8,429 nucleotides of DNA, taken from contig JAEORM010000212.1 of the NCBI GenBank assembly GCA_016840905.1, positions 1-8,429 of the forward strand. The letters run 5' to 3'. This document shows positions 1 through 6,952 of the stretch, one piece after another (position 1 is the first letter of the stretch; every line of letters starts with the position of its first letter). The notes beneath the pieces were generated by a model, which was not told the origin of the DNA, made no database searches, and saw only the letters and a program-made list of their open reading frames with translations. The DNA is from Candidatus Gerdarchaeota archaeon. GTDB lineage: Archaea; Asgardarchaeota; Heimdallarchaeia; JABLTI01. A program made the translations under genes and the position numbers.

Positions 1-59
1 TCAATGGAACACCACTCAGTGGTTCGAGTAGAGAAGTACTTGTAAAAACATCCAAGTAG
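1..59 (+). other. probable 3' end of an unidentified upstream gene
   Basis: Two plus-strand frames stay open from the window edge. Frame 1 stops at 43-45. Frame 3 stops at 57-59, with a second in-frame stop immediately after, and would end in a peptide finishing [11 protein letters not shown]. Either could be the C-terminus of a gene just upstream of icd, and the frame 3 tandem stop makes it slightly more attractive. The visible peptide is too short to assign to a family. If real, the gene ends 28-42 bases before icd and could belong to the same transcript. Confidence 0.3.
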
Positions 60-76
60 TAACAAAAAAAAGGCTC

Positions 77-82
77 GAGGGA
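77..82 (+). promoter_or_regulatory. ribosome binding site of icd
   Basis: GAGGGA lies 5 bases before the ATG at 88. It is a good Shine-Dalgarno match and supports 88 as the icd start. No other in-frame ATG lies near the conserved N-terminal part of the protein. Confidence 0.7.
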
Positions 83-87
83 ATAAA

Positions 88-1389
88 ATGACCACTCCCG
101 AAACGATTGCTCCCCCAACAGATGGTGAAAAAATCACTAAAGATAAAACGGGTAAACTGGTTGTTCCAGATAAACCAATAATTCCATATATAACAGGAGA
201 TGGTATAGGACCTGAAATTGTTTCTGCAATGAAATCGGTTGTGGATGCAGCTGTAAAAAAAGCTTACAAAGGAAAAAAGATGATTGTCTGGTTTGAAGTT
301 TTTGCTGGCGATAGAGCAAGAGAGATTTATGCCTCAAAATATTCCGATGATCAATTAAAACAGATGGATCCAGAAGAAGTTCAAAGTCTCTTTTTACCTA
401 AAGATACCCTTAATGCAATACTTGACTATATTGTTGCTATTAAAGGACCTCTCACTACTCCTATTGGTGAAGGTTTTAGAAGTCTTAATGTAGCTATAAG
501 ACAAATGTTGGATCTTTATGCTTGTGTACGACCTGTTTCTCATATCAAAGGAGTTCCAGCACCAGTTTGTGAACCTGATAAAGTGAATATGGTTATCTTC
601 CGTGAAAATATCGAAGATGTCTATGCAGGCATAGAATTCGCTCCTGAATCCGAAGATGCTAAGAAATTAATTAATTTCATCAATAAAGAGTTCAATTATG
701 ATATCATATTGGAATCTGGTATTGGTATAAAACCAATGTCTTGGGCTAATACTTCAAGATTGGTAAGAATGGCAATCAATCATGCTTTAGATAATGGTTT
801 TGACTCAGTAACACTTGTTCACAAAGGAAATATTATGAAATTTACTGAAGGTAATTTCAAAAATTGGGGTTACCAATTAGCAGCCAAAGAATTTGCTGAT
901 AAAGTTATCACTGAAAAAGACTTAACAGAAAAATTCAATGGAAAATTACCTGAAGGTAAAATTGTTATAAAAGATAGAATTGCTGATTCAATGTTCCAAC
1001 AAATTTTGCTTAGACCAGATGAATATAGTGTTTTAGCTTTACCAAATCTTAATGGTGATTATATTAGTGATGCGTTAGCTGCTCAAGTAGGAGGTTTGGG
1101 TTTTGCCCCAGGTGCGAATATTGGTGATAATGCAGCTGTTTTTGAAGCTACTCACGGTACTGCACCAAAACATGCTGGCTTAAATAAAGCAAATCCTGGT
1201 TCTGTCATTTATTCAGCTATTATGATGCTAAATCATATTGGTTGGTTAGAAGCTTGTAAACTCATAAATGAAGGTGTTGAGAAAGCAATAACTAAAAATA
1301 AAGTAACCTATGATTTGGCTAGACAATTAGGTGATATTGAACCAATTGGCACTAAAGAATTTGCTCAAGCAATTATTGAAAATATGTAA
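88..1389 (+). CDS. icd: isocitrate dehydrogenase, NADP-type
   Basis: This cytosolic enzyme interconverts isocitrate and 2-oxoglutarate plus CO2 and belongs to the isocitrate/isopropylmalate dehydrogenase family. At 433 residues it is slightly longer than the E. coli enzyme, which it follows closely. Visible active-site residues by alignment from memory are S132, N134, R138 and R148 in the block starting [12 protein letters not shown]172 and Y179 in [12 protein letters not shown]246, and metal ligands D300, D324 and D328. Among residues that discriminate NADP from NAD in E. coli (K344, Y345, V351, Y391, R395), the equivalents here are K361, H362, A368, Y408 and R412. Three of five are therefore kept, which favours NADP. 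S132 matches the serine phosphorylated in E. coli, but no kinase gene is visible. The gene starts the icd-acn-cit block, with acn 37 bases downstream. Confidence 0.96.
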   Translation: MTTPETIAPPTDGEKITKDKTGKLVVPDKPIIPYITGDGIGPEIVSAMKSVVDAAVKKAYKGKKMIVWFEVFAGDRAREIYASKYSDDQLKQMDPEEVQSLFLPKDTLNAILDYIVAIKGPLTTPIGEGFRSLNVAIRQMLDLYACVRPVSHIKGVPAPVCEPDKVNMVIFRENIEDVYAGIEFAPESEDAKKLINFINKEFNYDIILESGIGIKPMSWANTSRLVRMAINHALDNGFDSVTLVHKGNIMKFTEGNFKNWGYQLAAKEFADKVITEKDLTEKFNGKLPEGKIVIKDRIADSMFQQILLRPDEYSVLALPNLNGDYISDALAAQVGGLGFAPGANIGDNAAVFEATHGTAPKHAGLNKANPGSVIYSAIMMLNHIGWLEACKLINEGVEKAITKNKVTYDLARQLGDIEPIGTKEFAQAIIENM

Positions 1390-1412
1390 TAATAAACCAA
1401 TGACTTATCTCT

Positions 1413-1417
1413 GAGGT
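1413..1417 (+). promoter_or_regulatory. ribosome binding site of acn
   Basis: GAGGT lies 9 bases before the ATG at 1427, in the short gap after icd. It supports this start. I see no terminator in the 37-base gap, so icd and acn are probably co-transcribed. Confidence 0.6.
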
Positions 1418-1426
1418 TATTATAAA

Positions 1427-3487
1427 ATGACAGGAAAAAATATCGTTCAAAAAATACTCGAGGCTCATGATGTCTCGAGTAAACCGATAGTTCAATATAA
1501 AGTAGGCGATCCAGTTTTTGTTCGAGTAGATCAATGTATCACACAAGATGCTACTGGTACAATGGCTTGGTTAGAATTTGAAGCAATAGATCTCCCAGAA
1601 GTTAGAGTTCCATTAGTTGTTTCATATATAGATCATAATACTCTTCAAACTGATTTTCGTAATGCTGACGATCATCAATTTCTAAGAACAATTGCAGCTA
1701 AAAAAGGAGCCATATTATCTCGACCAGGAAATGGTATTATCCATCAAGTTCATCTCGAGAATTTTGCTGCTCCAAACAAGATCCTCTTGGGATCAGATTC
1801 ACATACTCCAACTGCAGGTGGTGTGGGTTCTATCGCTGTTGGTGTAGGAGGTTTAGTCATTGCCACAACTATGGCTGGCGAACCTTTTGAATTAAAATAC
1901 CCAAAAATTGTTAATATTCATCTCACTGGGAAATTAACGAGACCATGGGTTACAGCAATGGATGTCATCTTAGAAATACTTGGTATGTTAGGCGTGGATG
2001 GAGGTATTAATACTATCTTTGAATACACTGGTTCTGGTGTAAGTGACCTAACAGTTCCTGAACGTGCAACAATAACAAACATGGGTGCTGAGCTTGGTGC
2101 AACAACCTCTGTTTTTCCAAGTGATGAGCAAACCAAACATTTCTTGAAAGCACAAGGACGTGAAAATGATTATCTACCATTGAATGCTGATGAGGATGCT
2201 TCATATGATCAGGTAATACTAATTGATTTATCTAAGATTGAACCAAATGTTGCTTTACCACATAGCCCTGGTTCTGTTGTAAAGATTAGAGAATTGGTTG
2301 AAAAAACACCTGTTGATACTTTATGTAAAAAACTTCCAGAAAAGAATCATGCAGATATAAAAGCACATGTAACTCGTTTATATGAACGAGATTTATATGT
2401 TGATCAAGTTTGTATTGGAAGTTGTACTAATGCTTCTTATTTAGCTTTAGCTACTGCAGCTACCATATTGAAAGGTCAATCAATTGCTGAAAATGTAAGT
2501 ATGACTGTATCACCAGGATCAAAAAATGTCTTTACACAAATTGCTCAAGATGGGTTATTAACAGATATCTTAGCCTCAGGTGCAAGAATTCTAGAAAGTA
2601 CTTGTGGTCCATGTATTGGAATGGGTCAAACACCACCTACAAATGGTATTACCCTTAGAACTTTTAATAGAAACTTCTTTGGTCGTACTGGTGAGAAATC
2701 AGCTGGTGCTTATTTATTAAGTGCTCCTTCAGCTGCTTTAATTGCCATAAAAGGCAAATTTGTTGATCCCTTGCAAGAAAAAACAATAAAACCAAAAATA
2801 ATCAAAGAACCAAATCAATTCTATAATTCAAAGAATATGTTTATCTATCCACCTAAAAATAAAGCGCAAATTAAAGTAATTAAAGGACCCAATATCGCAG
2901 ATTGTCCAATAAACACTCCTCTTAAGGATGAAATTACTGCTACAGTTTTACTAAAAACGAAAGATGATATAACTACTGATGACATTATGATGGCAGGATC
3001 TAAGGTTTTACCTTTACGTTCAAACATTCCAGCTATTGCTCAATATGTTTTCAATCCTGTAGATGATACTTTTGTCTCTCGAGCTTTACAATTAAATCCT
3101 GAACATAATAGACGAGTCTTTATTGTTGTAGGTGGTAATAATTACGGTCAAGGATCTAGTCGTGAACATGCTGCTATTGCACCAATGTGGTTAGGACTTG
3201 GAGTAGTTATTGCTAAAAGTATCGCAAGAATTCATAGAGATAATTTGATTCAATGGGGAATGTTACCTTTAGAATTCACTGATCCAGCGGATTATAGCAA
3301 AATTGTACAAAGTGATAATCTTGTTGTGAAAAATCTAGATGCTTTAATTGAAGGAAAATCTGAGATAACAATTGAAAACGTCACTAAAGGTTTTACATTC
3401 AAAGCTAGTGTAAACCTTTCTTCAAAAGAAATTGAGATGCTAAAAGCTGGTGGAGCACTTCCACTAGTAAAAGATTTAGTAACATAA
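1427..3487 (+). CDS. acn: aconitate hydratase, Aquifex-type
   Basis: This [4Fe-4S] enzyme interconverts citrate and isocitrate. The three cluster ligands are visible as C333 in GSCTNA and C393 and C396 in STCGPCIGMG. The substrate-binding motif GSDSHTPTAGG is at 122-132, and the C-terminal swivelling-domain motif GQGSSREHAA is near 574-583. The early DATGTMAWLEFEA block and the overall pattern resemble the shorter single-chain aconitases of anaerobic bacteria and Aquifex, not the roughly 900-residue AcnA or AcnB. At 686 residues it is, from memory, some 40 longer than the usual member. The extra length appears to lie around 290-325, before the first cysteine motif, and around 450-500 in the linker to the swivelling domain. 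These motifs also occur in homoaconitase and isopropylmalate isomerase, but single-chain architecture and the icd and citrate lyase neighbours argue for aconitase. The gap to citD is 81 bases. Confidence 0.93.
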   Translation: MTGKNIVQKILEAHDVSSKPIVQYKVGDPVFVRVDQCITQDATGTMAWLEFEAIDLPEVRVPLVVSYIDHNTLQTDFRNADDHQFLRTIAAKKGAILSRPGNGIIHQVHLENFAAPNKILLGSDSHTPTAGGVGSIAVGVGGLVIATTMAGEPFELKYPKIVNIHLTGKLTRPWVTAMDVILEILGMLGVDGGINTIFEYTGSGVSDLTVPERATITNMGAELGATTSVFPSDEQTKHFLKAQGRENDYLPLNADEDASYDQVILIDLSKIEPNVALPHSPGSVVKIRELVEKTPVDTLCKKLPEKNHADIKAHVTRLYERDLYVDQVCIGSCTNASYLALATAATILKGQSIAENVSMTVSPGSKNVFTQIAQDGLLTDILASGARILESTCGPCIGMGQTPPTNGITLRTFNRNFFGRTGEKSAGAYLLSAPSAALIAIKGKFVDPLQEKTIKPKIIKEPNQFYNSKNMFIYPPKNKAQIKVIKGPNIADCPINTPLKDEITATVLLKTKDDITTDDIMMAGSKVLPLRSNIPAIAQYVFNPVDDTFVSRALQLNPEHNRRVFIVVGGNNYGQGSSREHAAIAPMWLGLGVVIAKSIARIHRDNLIQWGMLPLEFTDPADYSKIVQSDNLVVKNLDALIEGKSEITIENVTKGFTFKASVNLSSKEIEMLKAGGALPLVKDLVT

Positions 3488-3556
3488 AAGAATAATCAAA
3501 ATAAAGTGGGTTTATCACACTTAGCTTCTTTATGTTCTAAAAATAATGAAAAAATT

Positions 3557-3561
3557 GAGGT
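3557..3561 (+). promoter_or_regulatory. ribosome binding site deciding the citD start
   Basis: GAGGT lies 7 bases before the ATG at 3569. It favours that start over the in-frame GTG at 3506, which would add 21 residues with no counterpart in the CitD family. Confidence 0.75.
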
Positions 3562-3568
3562 AATTAAA

Positions 3569-3844
3569 ATGAAAATTCTAAAATCTGCTCAAGCAGGATC
3601 ACTTGAATCTCAAGATATTTTGATAACAGTAGAGATAGGGAAACCTAATAGCGGAATAGTTATCGAATTGGATAGTCCATCATCAGTACAATACGGAAAA
3701 AAGATTCATGATGAAATTGAGACAGTAGTGAAAAAATTTGATGTTGAGGATGTCTATATTAAAGCTATAGATAAAGGAGCACTTGGTTTTACAATAAAAG
3801 CAAGAATTGAAATCGCTCTTTCTAGAGCTATCTCAGAGGAATAA
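3569..3844 (+). CDS. citD: citrate lyase acyl carrier protein (gamma subunit)
   Basis: This small acyl carrier subunit holds the 2'-(5''-phosphoribosyl)-3'-dephospho-CoA prosthetic group on which acetyl and citryl intermediates are carried between CitF and CitE. From the ATG at 3569 the protein has 91 residues, typical of CitD. The N-terminus MKILKSAQAGSLES places a serine exactly at residue 14, the attachment serine of the characterised Klebsiella protein. The C-terminal block DKGALGFTIKARIEIALSRA matches the family block DKGAL..I.ARLEALLARA. The start at 3569 is chosen over the upstream GTG at 3506 because of the Ser14 position and the Shine-Dalgarno. It is followed by citE after 15 bases. 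Loading of the cofactor requires CitX, encoded downstream in this window, and CitG, which is not seen. Confidence 0.95.
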   Translation: MKILKSAQAGSLESQDILITVEIGKPNSGIVIELDSPSSVQYGKKIHDEIETVVKKFDVEDVYIKAIDKGALGFTIKARIEIALSRAISEE

Positions 3845-3848
3845 TTGT

Positions 3849-3855
3849 AGGTGAT
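3849..3855 (+). promoter_or_regulatory. ribosome binding site deciding the citE start
   Basis: AGGTGAT ends 4 bases before the ATG at 3860. The in-frame GTG at 3851 lies inside this motif, so it is probably part of the ribosome binding site and not the initiator. Confidence 0.7.
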
Positions 3856-3859
3856 AATA

Positions 3860-4789
3860 ATGTCAAAACAAAACACTCAGCCAGTATTCGTAAAACGAAC
3901 AATTGAGGATGTAACAAAAATAAGACGTACAAGACTATATATTCCTGGAAACAATCCTGCAATGATTAGAAATGCTCCACTATTTGGTGCAGATGAAGTA
4001 ATACTTGATTTAGAAGATGGTGTAGCAGTCAATCAAAAAGATGCTGCAAGAATTCTCGTAAGAAATGCTTTAAGAGAACTTAATTTTAGTGGTACTGAAG
4101 TAACAGTTAGAATTAATAGTTTTGATACAAAATTCTTCTTTGACGATATTAATGCTATTGTTCCAGCAAAACCTTACGCTATTGTTCTCCCAAAAGCTGA
4201 GGATGAAAAACAAATTATGGAAATTTGCGATGCAATAGCTAATGTTGAAAATAAAAATAATCTATCAATTGGAACCGTAAAATTAATGCCAATTATTGAA
4301 TCTGCATGGGGAGTTCTTCGTGCAGAAGGTATTGCTAGAGCAAGTGATAGAATTATTGGTATTAGTCCTGGTGGAGAAGATTTAACGGCTGATTTAGGAG
4401 CTGAACGAACTGATGAAGGAGATGAATTACTCTATATTCGATCAAGATTAGTTCTTGCTGCTCGAGCAAATGGTGTTCAAGTTTATGATACTATTTATCC
4501 TAATGTACGTGATTTAGAAGGTCTCCATAAACAAACTGAAAAAATAGTCCAGATGGGTTTTGACGGGAAAGCTTGCATTCATCCAAGTCAAATTGATCCA
4601 ATTAATAAAGCATTTACACCTACACCAGAGCAAGTCGAAAAAGCAGAGAGAATTGTAGAAGCTTATAGATTGGCCCAAAAAGAGGGTATTGGTGTTATAT
4701 GTGTCGATAATAGAATGATTGATGTCCCTGTAGTAAAACGCTCTGAAAGAATTCTTAAACGAGCTGCTGCAGCAAAGAAACGATGGTGA
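3860..4789 (+). CDS. citE: citrate lyase beta subunit (citryl-CoA/citryl-ACP lyase)
   Basis: CitE cleaves citryl-ACP to oxaloacetate and acetyl-ACP. It belongs to the HpcH/HpaI aldolase superfamily and uses a divalent metal in a TIM barrel. From 3860 it has 309 residues, the normal CitE length. Family motifs are RTRLYIPGNNP at 23-33, VILDLEDGV at 47-55, VRIN with R84, LPKAED at 110-115 with K112, IIESAWGV with metal-ligand candidate E147, GGEDLTADLG at 171-180 with a second acidic ligand candidate, and GKACIHPSQI at 236-245. Free-standing CitE-like proteins (citramalyl-CoA or malyl-CoA lyases) share these motifs, but the location between citD and citF identifies the citrate lyase subunit. The stop codon overlaps the citF ribosome binding site, which implies tight co-translation. 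The alternative GTG start at 3851 would add three residues. Confidence 0.95.
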   Translation: MSKQNTQPVFVKRTIEDVTKIRRTRLYIPGNNPAMIRNAPLFGADEVILDLEDGVAVNQKDAARILVRNALRELNFSGTEVTVRINSFDTKFFFDDINAIVPAKPYAIVLPKAEDEKQIMEICDAIANVENKNNLSIGTVKLMPIIESAWGVLRAEGIARASDRIIGISPGGEDLTADLGAERTDEGDELLYIRSRLVLAARANGVQVYDTIYPNVRDLEGLHKQTEKIVQMGFDGKACIHPSQIDPINKAFTPTPEQVEKAERIVEAYRLAQKEGIGVICVDNRMIDVPVVKRSERILKRAAAAKKRW

Positions 4790-4791
4790 GG
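4785..4791 (+). promoter_or_regulatory. ribosome binding site of citF overlapping the citE stop
   Basis: GGTGAGG lies 8 bases before the citF ATG at 4800 and includes the citE TGA stop at 4787-4789. This geometry suggests translational coupling of the two catalytic subunits. Confidence 0.7.
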
Positions 4792-4799
4792 ATTGCGAT

Positions 4800-6350
4800 A
4801 TGGAATTTGTAAAAAATATTTGTGGACGAGAAATACCCACAGAAATCAATGGTAAAAAACTGCAACCTTTTATGGGACTCGGTTTAGGTCCTGTACCTGA
4901 AAGAAAAGTTGCTCCAAAAATAAGACGACGATTACCTGGAGAAAATAAACTACTAAAGTCAATAGATGAAGCAATAGAGAAATCAGGCTTAAAAGATGGC
5001 ATGACTATTAGTTTCCATCATCATTTTCGAGGTGGTGATTTCTTAATAAATATGGTCATGAAAAAAATAGCTGATAAAGGTTTTAAGAACCTTACATTGG
5101 CACCATCATCTATTCATCCTGTTCATGCTCCTCTTGTAGAATATATTGAAAACGGTGTAATTACAAATATCCAAACAGGTGTAACAGGACCAATAGGTGA
5201 TGCTGTTTCTAAAGGTAAACTAAAAGGTCTCTTAACTATTCGAAGCCATGGTGGTAGAGCACGAGCAGTAGAAGATGGTGATTGCCATATCGATGTAGCT
5301 TTTATAGGTGCTCCAACTGCAGATAAATTTGGTAATCTGAATGGTGTTGATGGTCCCCATGCTTGTGGTCCTTTAGGATATATGGTTCCAGATGCGCAAT
5401 ATGCTGATATGGTCATTGCTGTAACAAACAATTTAGTACCTTTCCCCTGTAATAATATTAGTATAAATCAAAATCATGTTGATTATGTAGTTCACATAAA
5501 AGAACCAATTGGTGATCCAAACGGAATAGTCTCTGGTACAACAAGGATTACTCGAGACCCTATCCGACTTAAGATTGCTGAAGCTTGTATTTCTGTTATA
5601 GAAGCATCTGGTTTACTAAAGAATGGTTTTTCATTCCAAAGTGGTGCAGGAGGTATCACTCTTGCAGTAACTGAATTTTTAGGTAAACGTATGGAAGAGC
5701 TTGGAATCATTGGTTCATTTGGTATGGGTGGGTCAACAGAATCATTGGTACGTATGCTTGAAAAAGGATTATTCACTCGTATCTTAGATGTTCAAGCGTT
5801 TGATATGGTTGCTATTAATTCACTTAAAAACAATCCTAATCACATAGAAATTGGTGCTAGCCAATATGCTAATATTCATAGCAGTGGTGCAGCAGTAAAT
5901 GTTCTTGACAATGTTGTACTAGGGGCAACAGAAGTTGATATTGATTTCAATGCTAATGTTGTAACAGAATCGGATGGTAGAATTCAACATGGAATAGGTG
6001 GTCATCAAGATACTGCGGAAGGAGCTAAATTAGCTATTATTGCTATTCCTCTATTGCGTGGTCGTACTCCTGTTGTTGTTGATAAGGTCACTACTGTTAC
6101 TGCTCCAGGTATGAATATTGATGCCATTGTAACAGATTATGGTGTAGCTCTTAATCCAAAGGGAACATATTATAAGAAAATCATGAAAGCTAAAAACGAT
6201 ATTCATATCATTACAATTGAAGAATTACGTGATATTGCTTACAATTTATGTGGTGGTCCACCTGAACCTATTCCTTTTGGCGATAGAATTGTGGCTATTG
6301 TAGAAAACCGTGATGGAACTGTTTTGGATGTTATTCGTCAAATTAGATAA
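4800..6350 (+). CDS. citF: citrate lyase alpha subunit (citrate:acetyl-ACP transferase)
   Basis: CitF exchanges the acetyl group on CitD for citrate, giving citryl-ACP and free acetate, and is a family I CoA-transferase-like protein. The 516-residue length is typical of the family. Recognisable blocks are the SFHHHFRGGD motif at 71-80, LAPSSIHPVH at 100-109, IRSHGGRARAVEDGDCHIDVAF around 147-168, GAPTADKFGNLNG at 170-182, SGAGGITLAV at 281-290, GSFGMGG at 305-311, GRIQHGIGGHQDTAEGAK at 393-410, and the late segment TDYGVALNP. This order matches CitF and not succinyl-CoA or butyryl-CoA transferases. It starts 10 bases after citE and completes the citDEF set. A T-rich run follows the stop, so it may be the last gene of the main transcript. 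Confidence 0.96.
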   Translation: MEFVKNICGREIPTEINGKKLQPFMGLGLGPVPERKVAPKIRRRLPGENKLLKSIDEAIEKSGLKDGMTISFHHHFRGGDFLINMVMKKIADKGFKNLTLAPSSIHPVHAPLVEYIENGVITNIQTGVTGPIGDAVSKGKLKGLLTIRSHGGRARAVEDGDCHIDVAFIGAPTADKFGNLNGVDGPHACGPLGYMVPDAQYADMVIAVTNNLVPFPCNNISINQNHVDYVVHIKEPIGDPNGIVSGTTRITRDPIRLKIAEACISVIEASGLLKNGFSFQSGAGGITLAVTEFLGKRMEELGIIGSFGMGGSTESLVRMLEKGLFTRILDVQAFDMVAINSLKNNPNHIEIGASQYANIHSSGAAVNVLDNVVLGATEVDIDFNANVVTESDGRIQHGIGGHQDTAEGAKLAIIAIPLLRGRTPVVVDKVTTVTAPGMNIDAIVTDYGVALNPKGTYYKKIMKAKNDIHIITIEELRDIAYNLCGGPPEPIPFGDRIVAIVENRDGTVLDVIRQIR

Positions 6351-6364
6351 TAATAATCCAATCC

Positions 6365-6380
6365 TTTTTTCCTTTTTCCT
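6365..6380 (+). terminator. T-rich candidate terminator after citF
   Basis: Two T runs (six and five T, separated by CC) begin 15 bases after the citF stop. I see no GC-rich hairpin ahead of them. Archaeal RNA polymerase can terminate at such U-rich tracts without a hairpin, so the run may end or attenuate the icd-acn-citDEF transcript before citX. It could also be plain AT-rich spacer. Confidence 0.35.
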
Positions 6381-6418
6381 AACAGAATCTTTAATTGAAA
6401 TTTCTAGTTTAGTATTAT

Positions 6419-6423
6419 AAGGA
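6419..6423 (+). promoter_or_regulatory. weak ribosome binding site of citX
   Basis: AAGGA lies 11 bases before the ATG at 6435, a longer spacing than for the other cit genes. An ATG nearer the motif, at 6424, runs into a stop after four codons and cannot start the gene. CitX is probably made at lower levels than the lyase subunits, as would suit a cofactor-loading enzyme. Confidence 0.4.
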
Positions 6424-6434
6424 ATGTTGGTTTC

Positions 6435-6947
6435 ATGAATAACTTAGATGATATTCGAATGGAAATTTTAGAAGCAAAAGAATCACGATGGAATTTTCAA
6501 ATGGAATTATTAGCAATTTATCATCAACCAATAATCTCTTTCAAATTAAACATTCCTTCTTGGCCTAAAGTGAGTGAATCTATCCAGCAAGCATTTAATT
6601 TATCTCTTGCTGATTTTCAATTTTTTCTACAGAAAATGAATTTGGACTCTAAACTAATAGCCCAAAAAATAACTTTGTTGGGTCCTGAAGCTTTTTTCAT
6701 ATCATCAATTGATGCAAAAAAACTGAAACAATTAACAATCACTTTTGAAGAAAATCACAAAATTGGTCGATTAATTGACATTGATGTTATTGATATTACA
6801 AAAAAAATTGTAGATAGAAACAAAAAAAGAACATGTTTCTTATGTGATAGAATAGCTATTAACTGTATGCGTGAAGAACATCATAATCAATCAGAATTAA
6901 GGGATTATTTTGATGAAAGGATTCAAGACTATTTGAAAGAAAAATAG
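6435..6947 (+). CDS. citX: holo-ACP synthase of citrate lyase (CitX)
   Basis: CitX transfers 2'-(5''-triphosphoribosyl)-3'-dephospho-CoA to the serine of apo-CitD, activating citrate lyase. The 170-residue protein has the normal family length. Diagnostic features are an N-terminal helix with an arginine (ESRW, 16-19), the HQP-IISFKLNIP strand (30-41), a central GPEAFFI (83-89), the highly conserved GRLIDIDVID (111-120), and a cysteine-rich C-terminus with RTCFLC (C134, C137), C144 and a His pair at 149-150. The E. coli CitX pattern GRLWDIDVL followed by RRCLLC and a later Cys and His is the same. Overall similarity looks moderate, but motif order and position after citF make the call firm. 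It is 84 bases from citF, which contrasts with the tight citDEF spacing, and may have its own regulation. It converges with the next gene, leaving 5 bases between stops. Confidence 0.9.
   Translation: MNNLDDIRMEILEAKESRWNFQMELLAIYHQPIISFKLNIPSWPKVSESIQQAFNLSLADFQFFLQKMNLDSKLIAQKITLLGPEAFFISSIDAKKLKQLTITFEENHKIGRLIDIDVIDITKKIVDRNKKRTCFLCDRIAINCMREEHHNQSELRDYFDERIQDYLKEK
6933..6945 (-). terminator. T-rich run downstream of the minus-strand 265-residue gene
   Basis: On the minus strand, a T-rich stretch (CTATTTTTCTTTC) begins 7 bases after the stop codon of the 6953-7750 gene, inside the 3' end of citX. It could serve as a hairpin-free archaeal terminator. The evidence is base composition only. 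Confidence 0.25.
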
Positions 6948-6952
6948 CTAAT

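Noticed and set aside
11..23. Short inverted repeat ACCACT-C-AGTGGT
   Set aside because: The arms are only 6 bases with a 1-base spacer, probably inside the end of an upstream coding region. This is easily expected by chance.
1918..3027. Open frames of 60-72 codons on the minus strand within acn
   Set aside because: They are antisense shadows of conserved aconitase coding sequence, with no ribosome binding site or family resemblance.
3506..3568. In-frame GTG extension of citD by 21 residues
   Set aside because: The extension has no family counterpart, Ser14 would be displaced, and a good Shine-Dalgarno precedes ATG 3569.
3851..3859. GTG start for citE three codons upstream
   Set aside because: The GTG lies inside the AGGTGAT ribosome binding motif that serves ATG 3860.
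4514..5002. 162-codon open frame on the minus strand across citE and citF
   Set aside because: It is antisense to two well-identified genes. The translation is Ser/Phe-rich low-complexity without a recognisable domain.
5123..5776. Two open frames of 94-102 codons on the minus strand within citF
   Set aside because: They are antisense shadows of conserved CitF motifs, with no independent support.
88..6350. Possible leuC/leuB-type leucine pathway instead of acn/icd
   Set aside because: The single-chain aconitase with its own swivelling domain, the E. coli-like Icd residues (SLN and K361/Y408/R412) and the citrate lyase neighbours fit TCA enzymes, not isopropylmalate enzymes.
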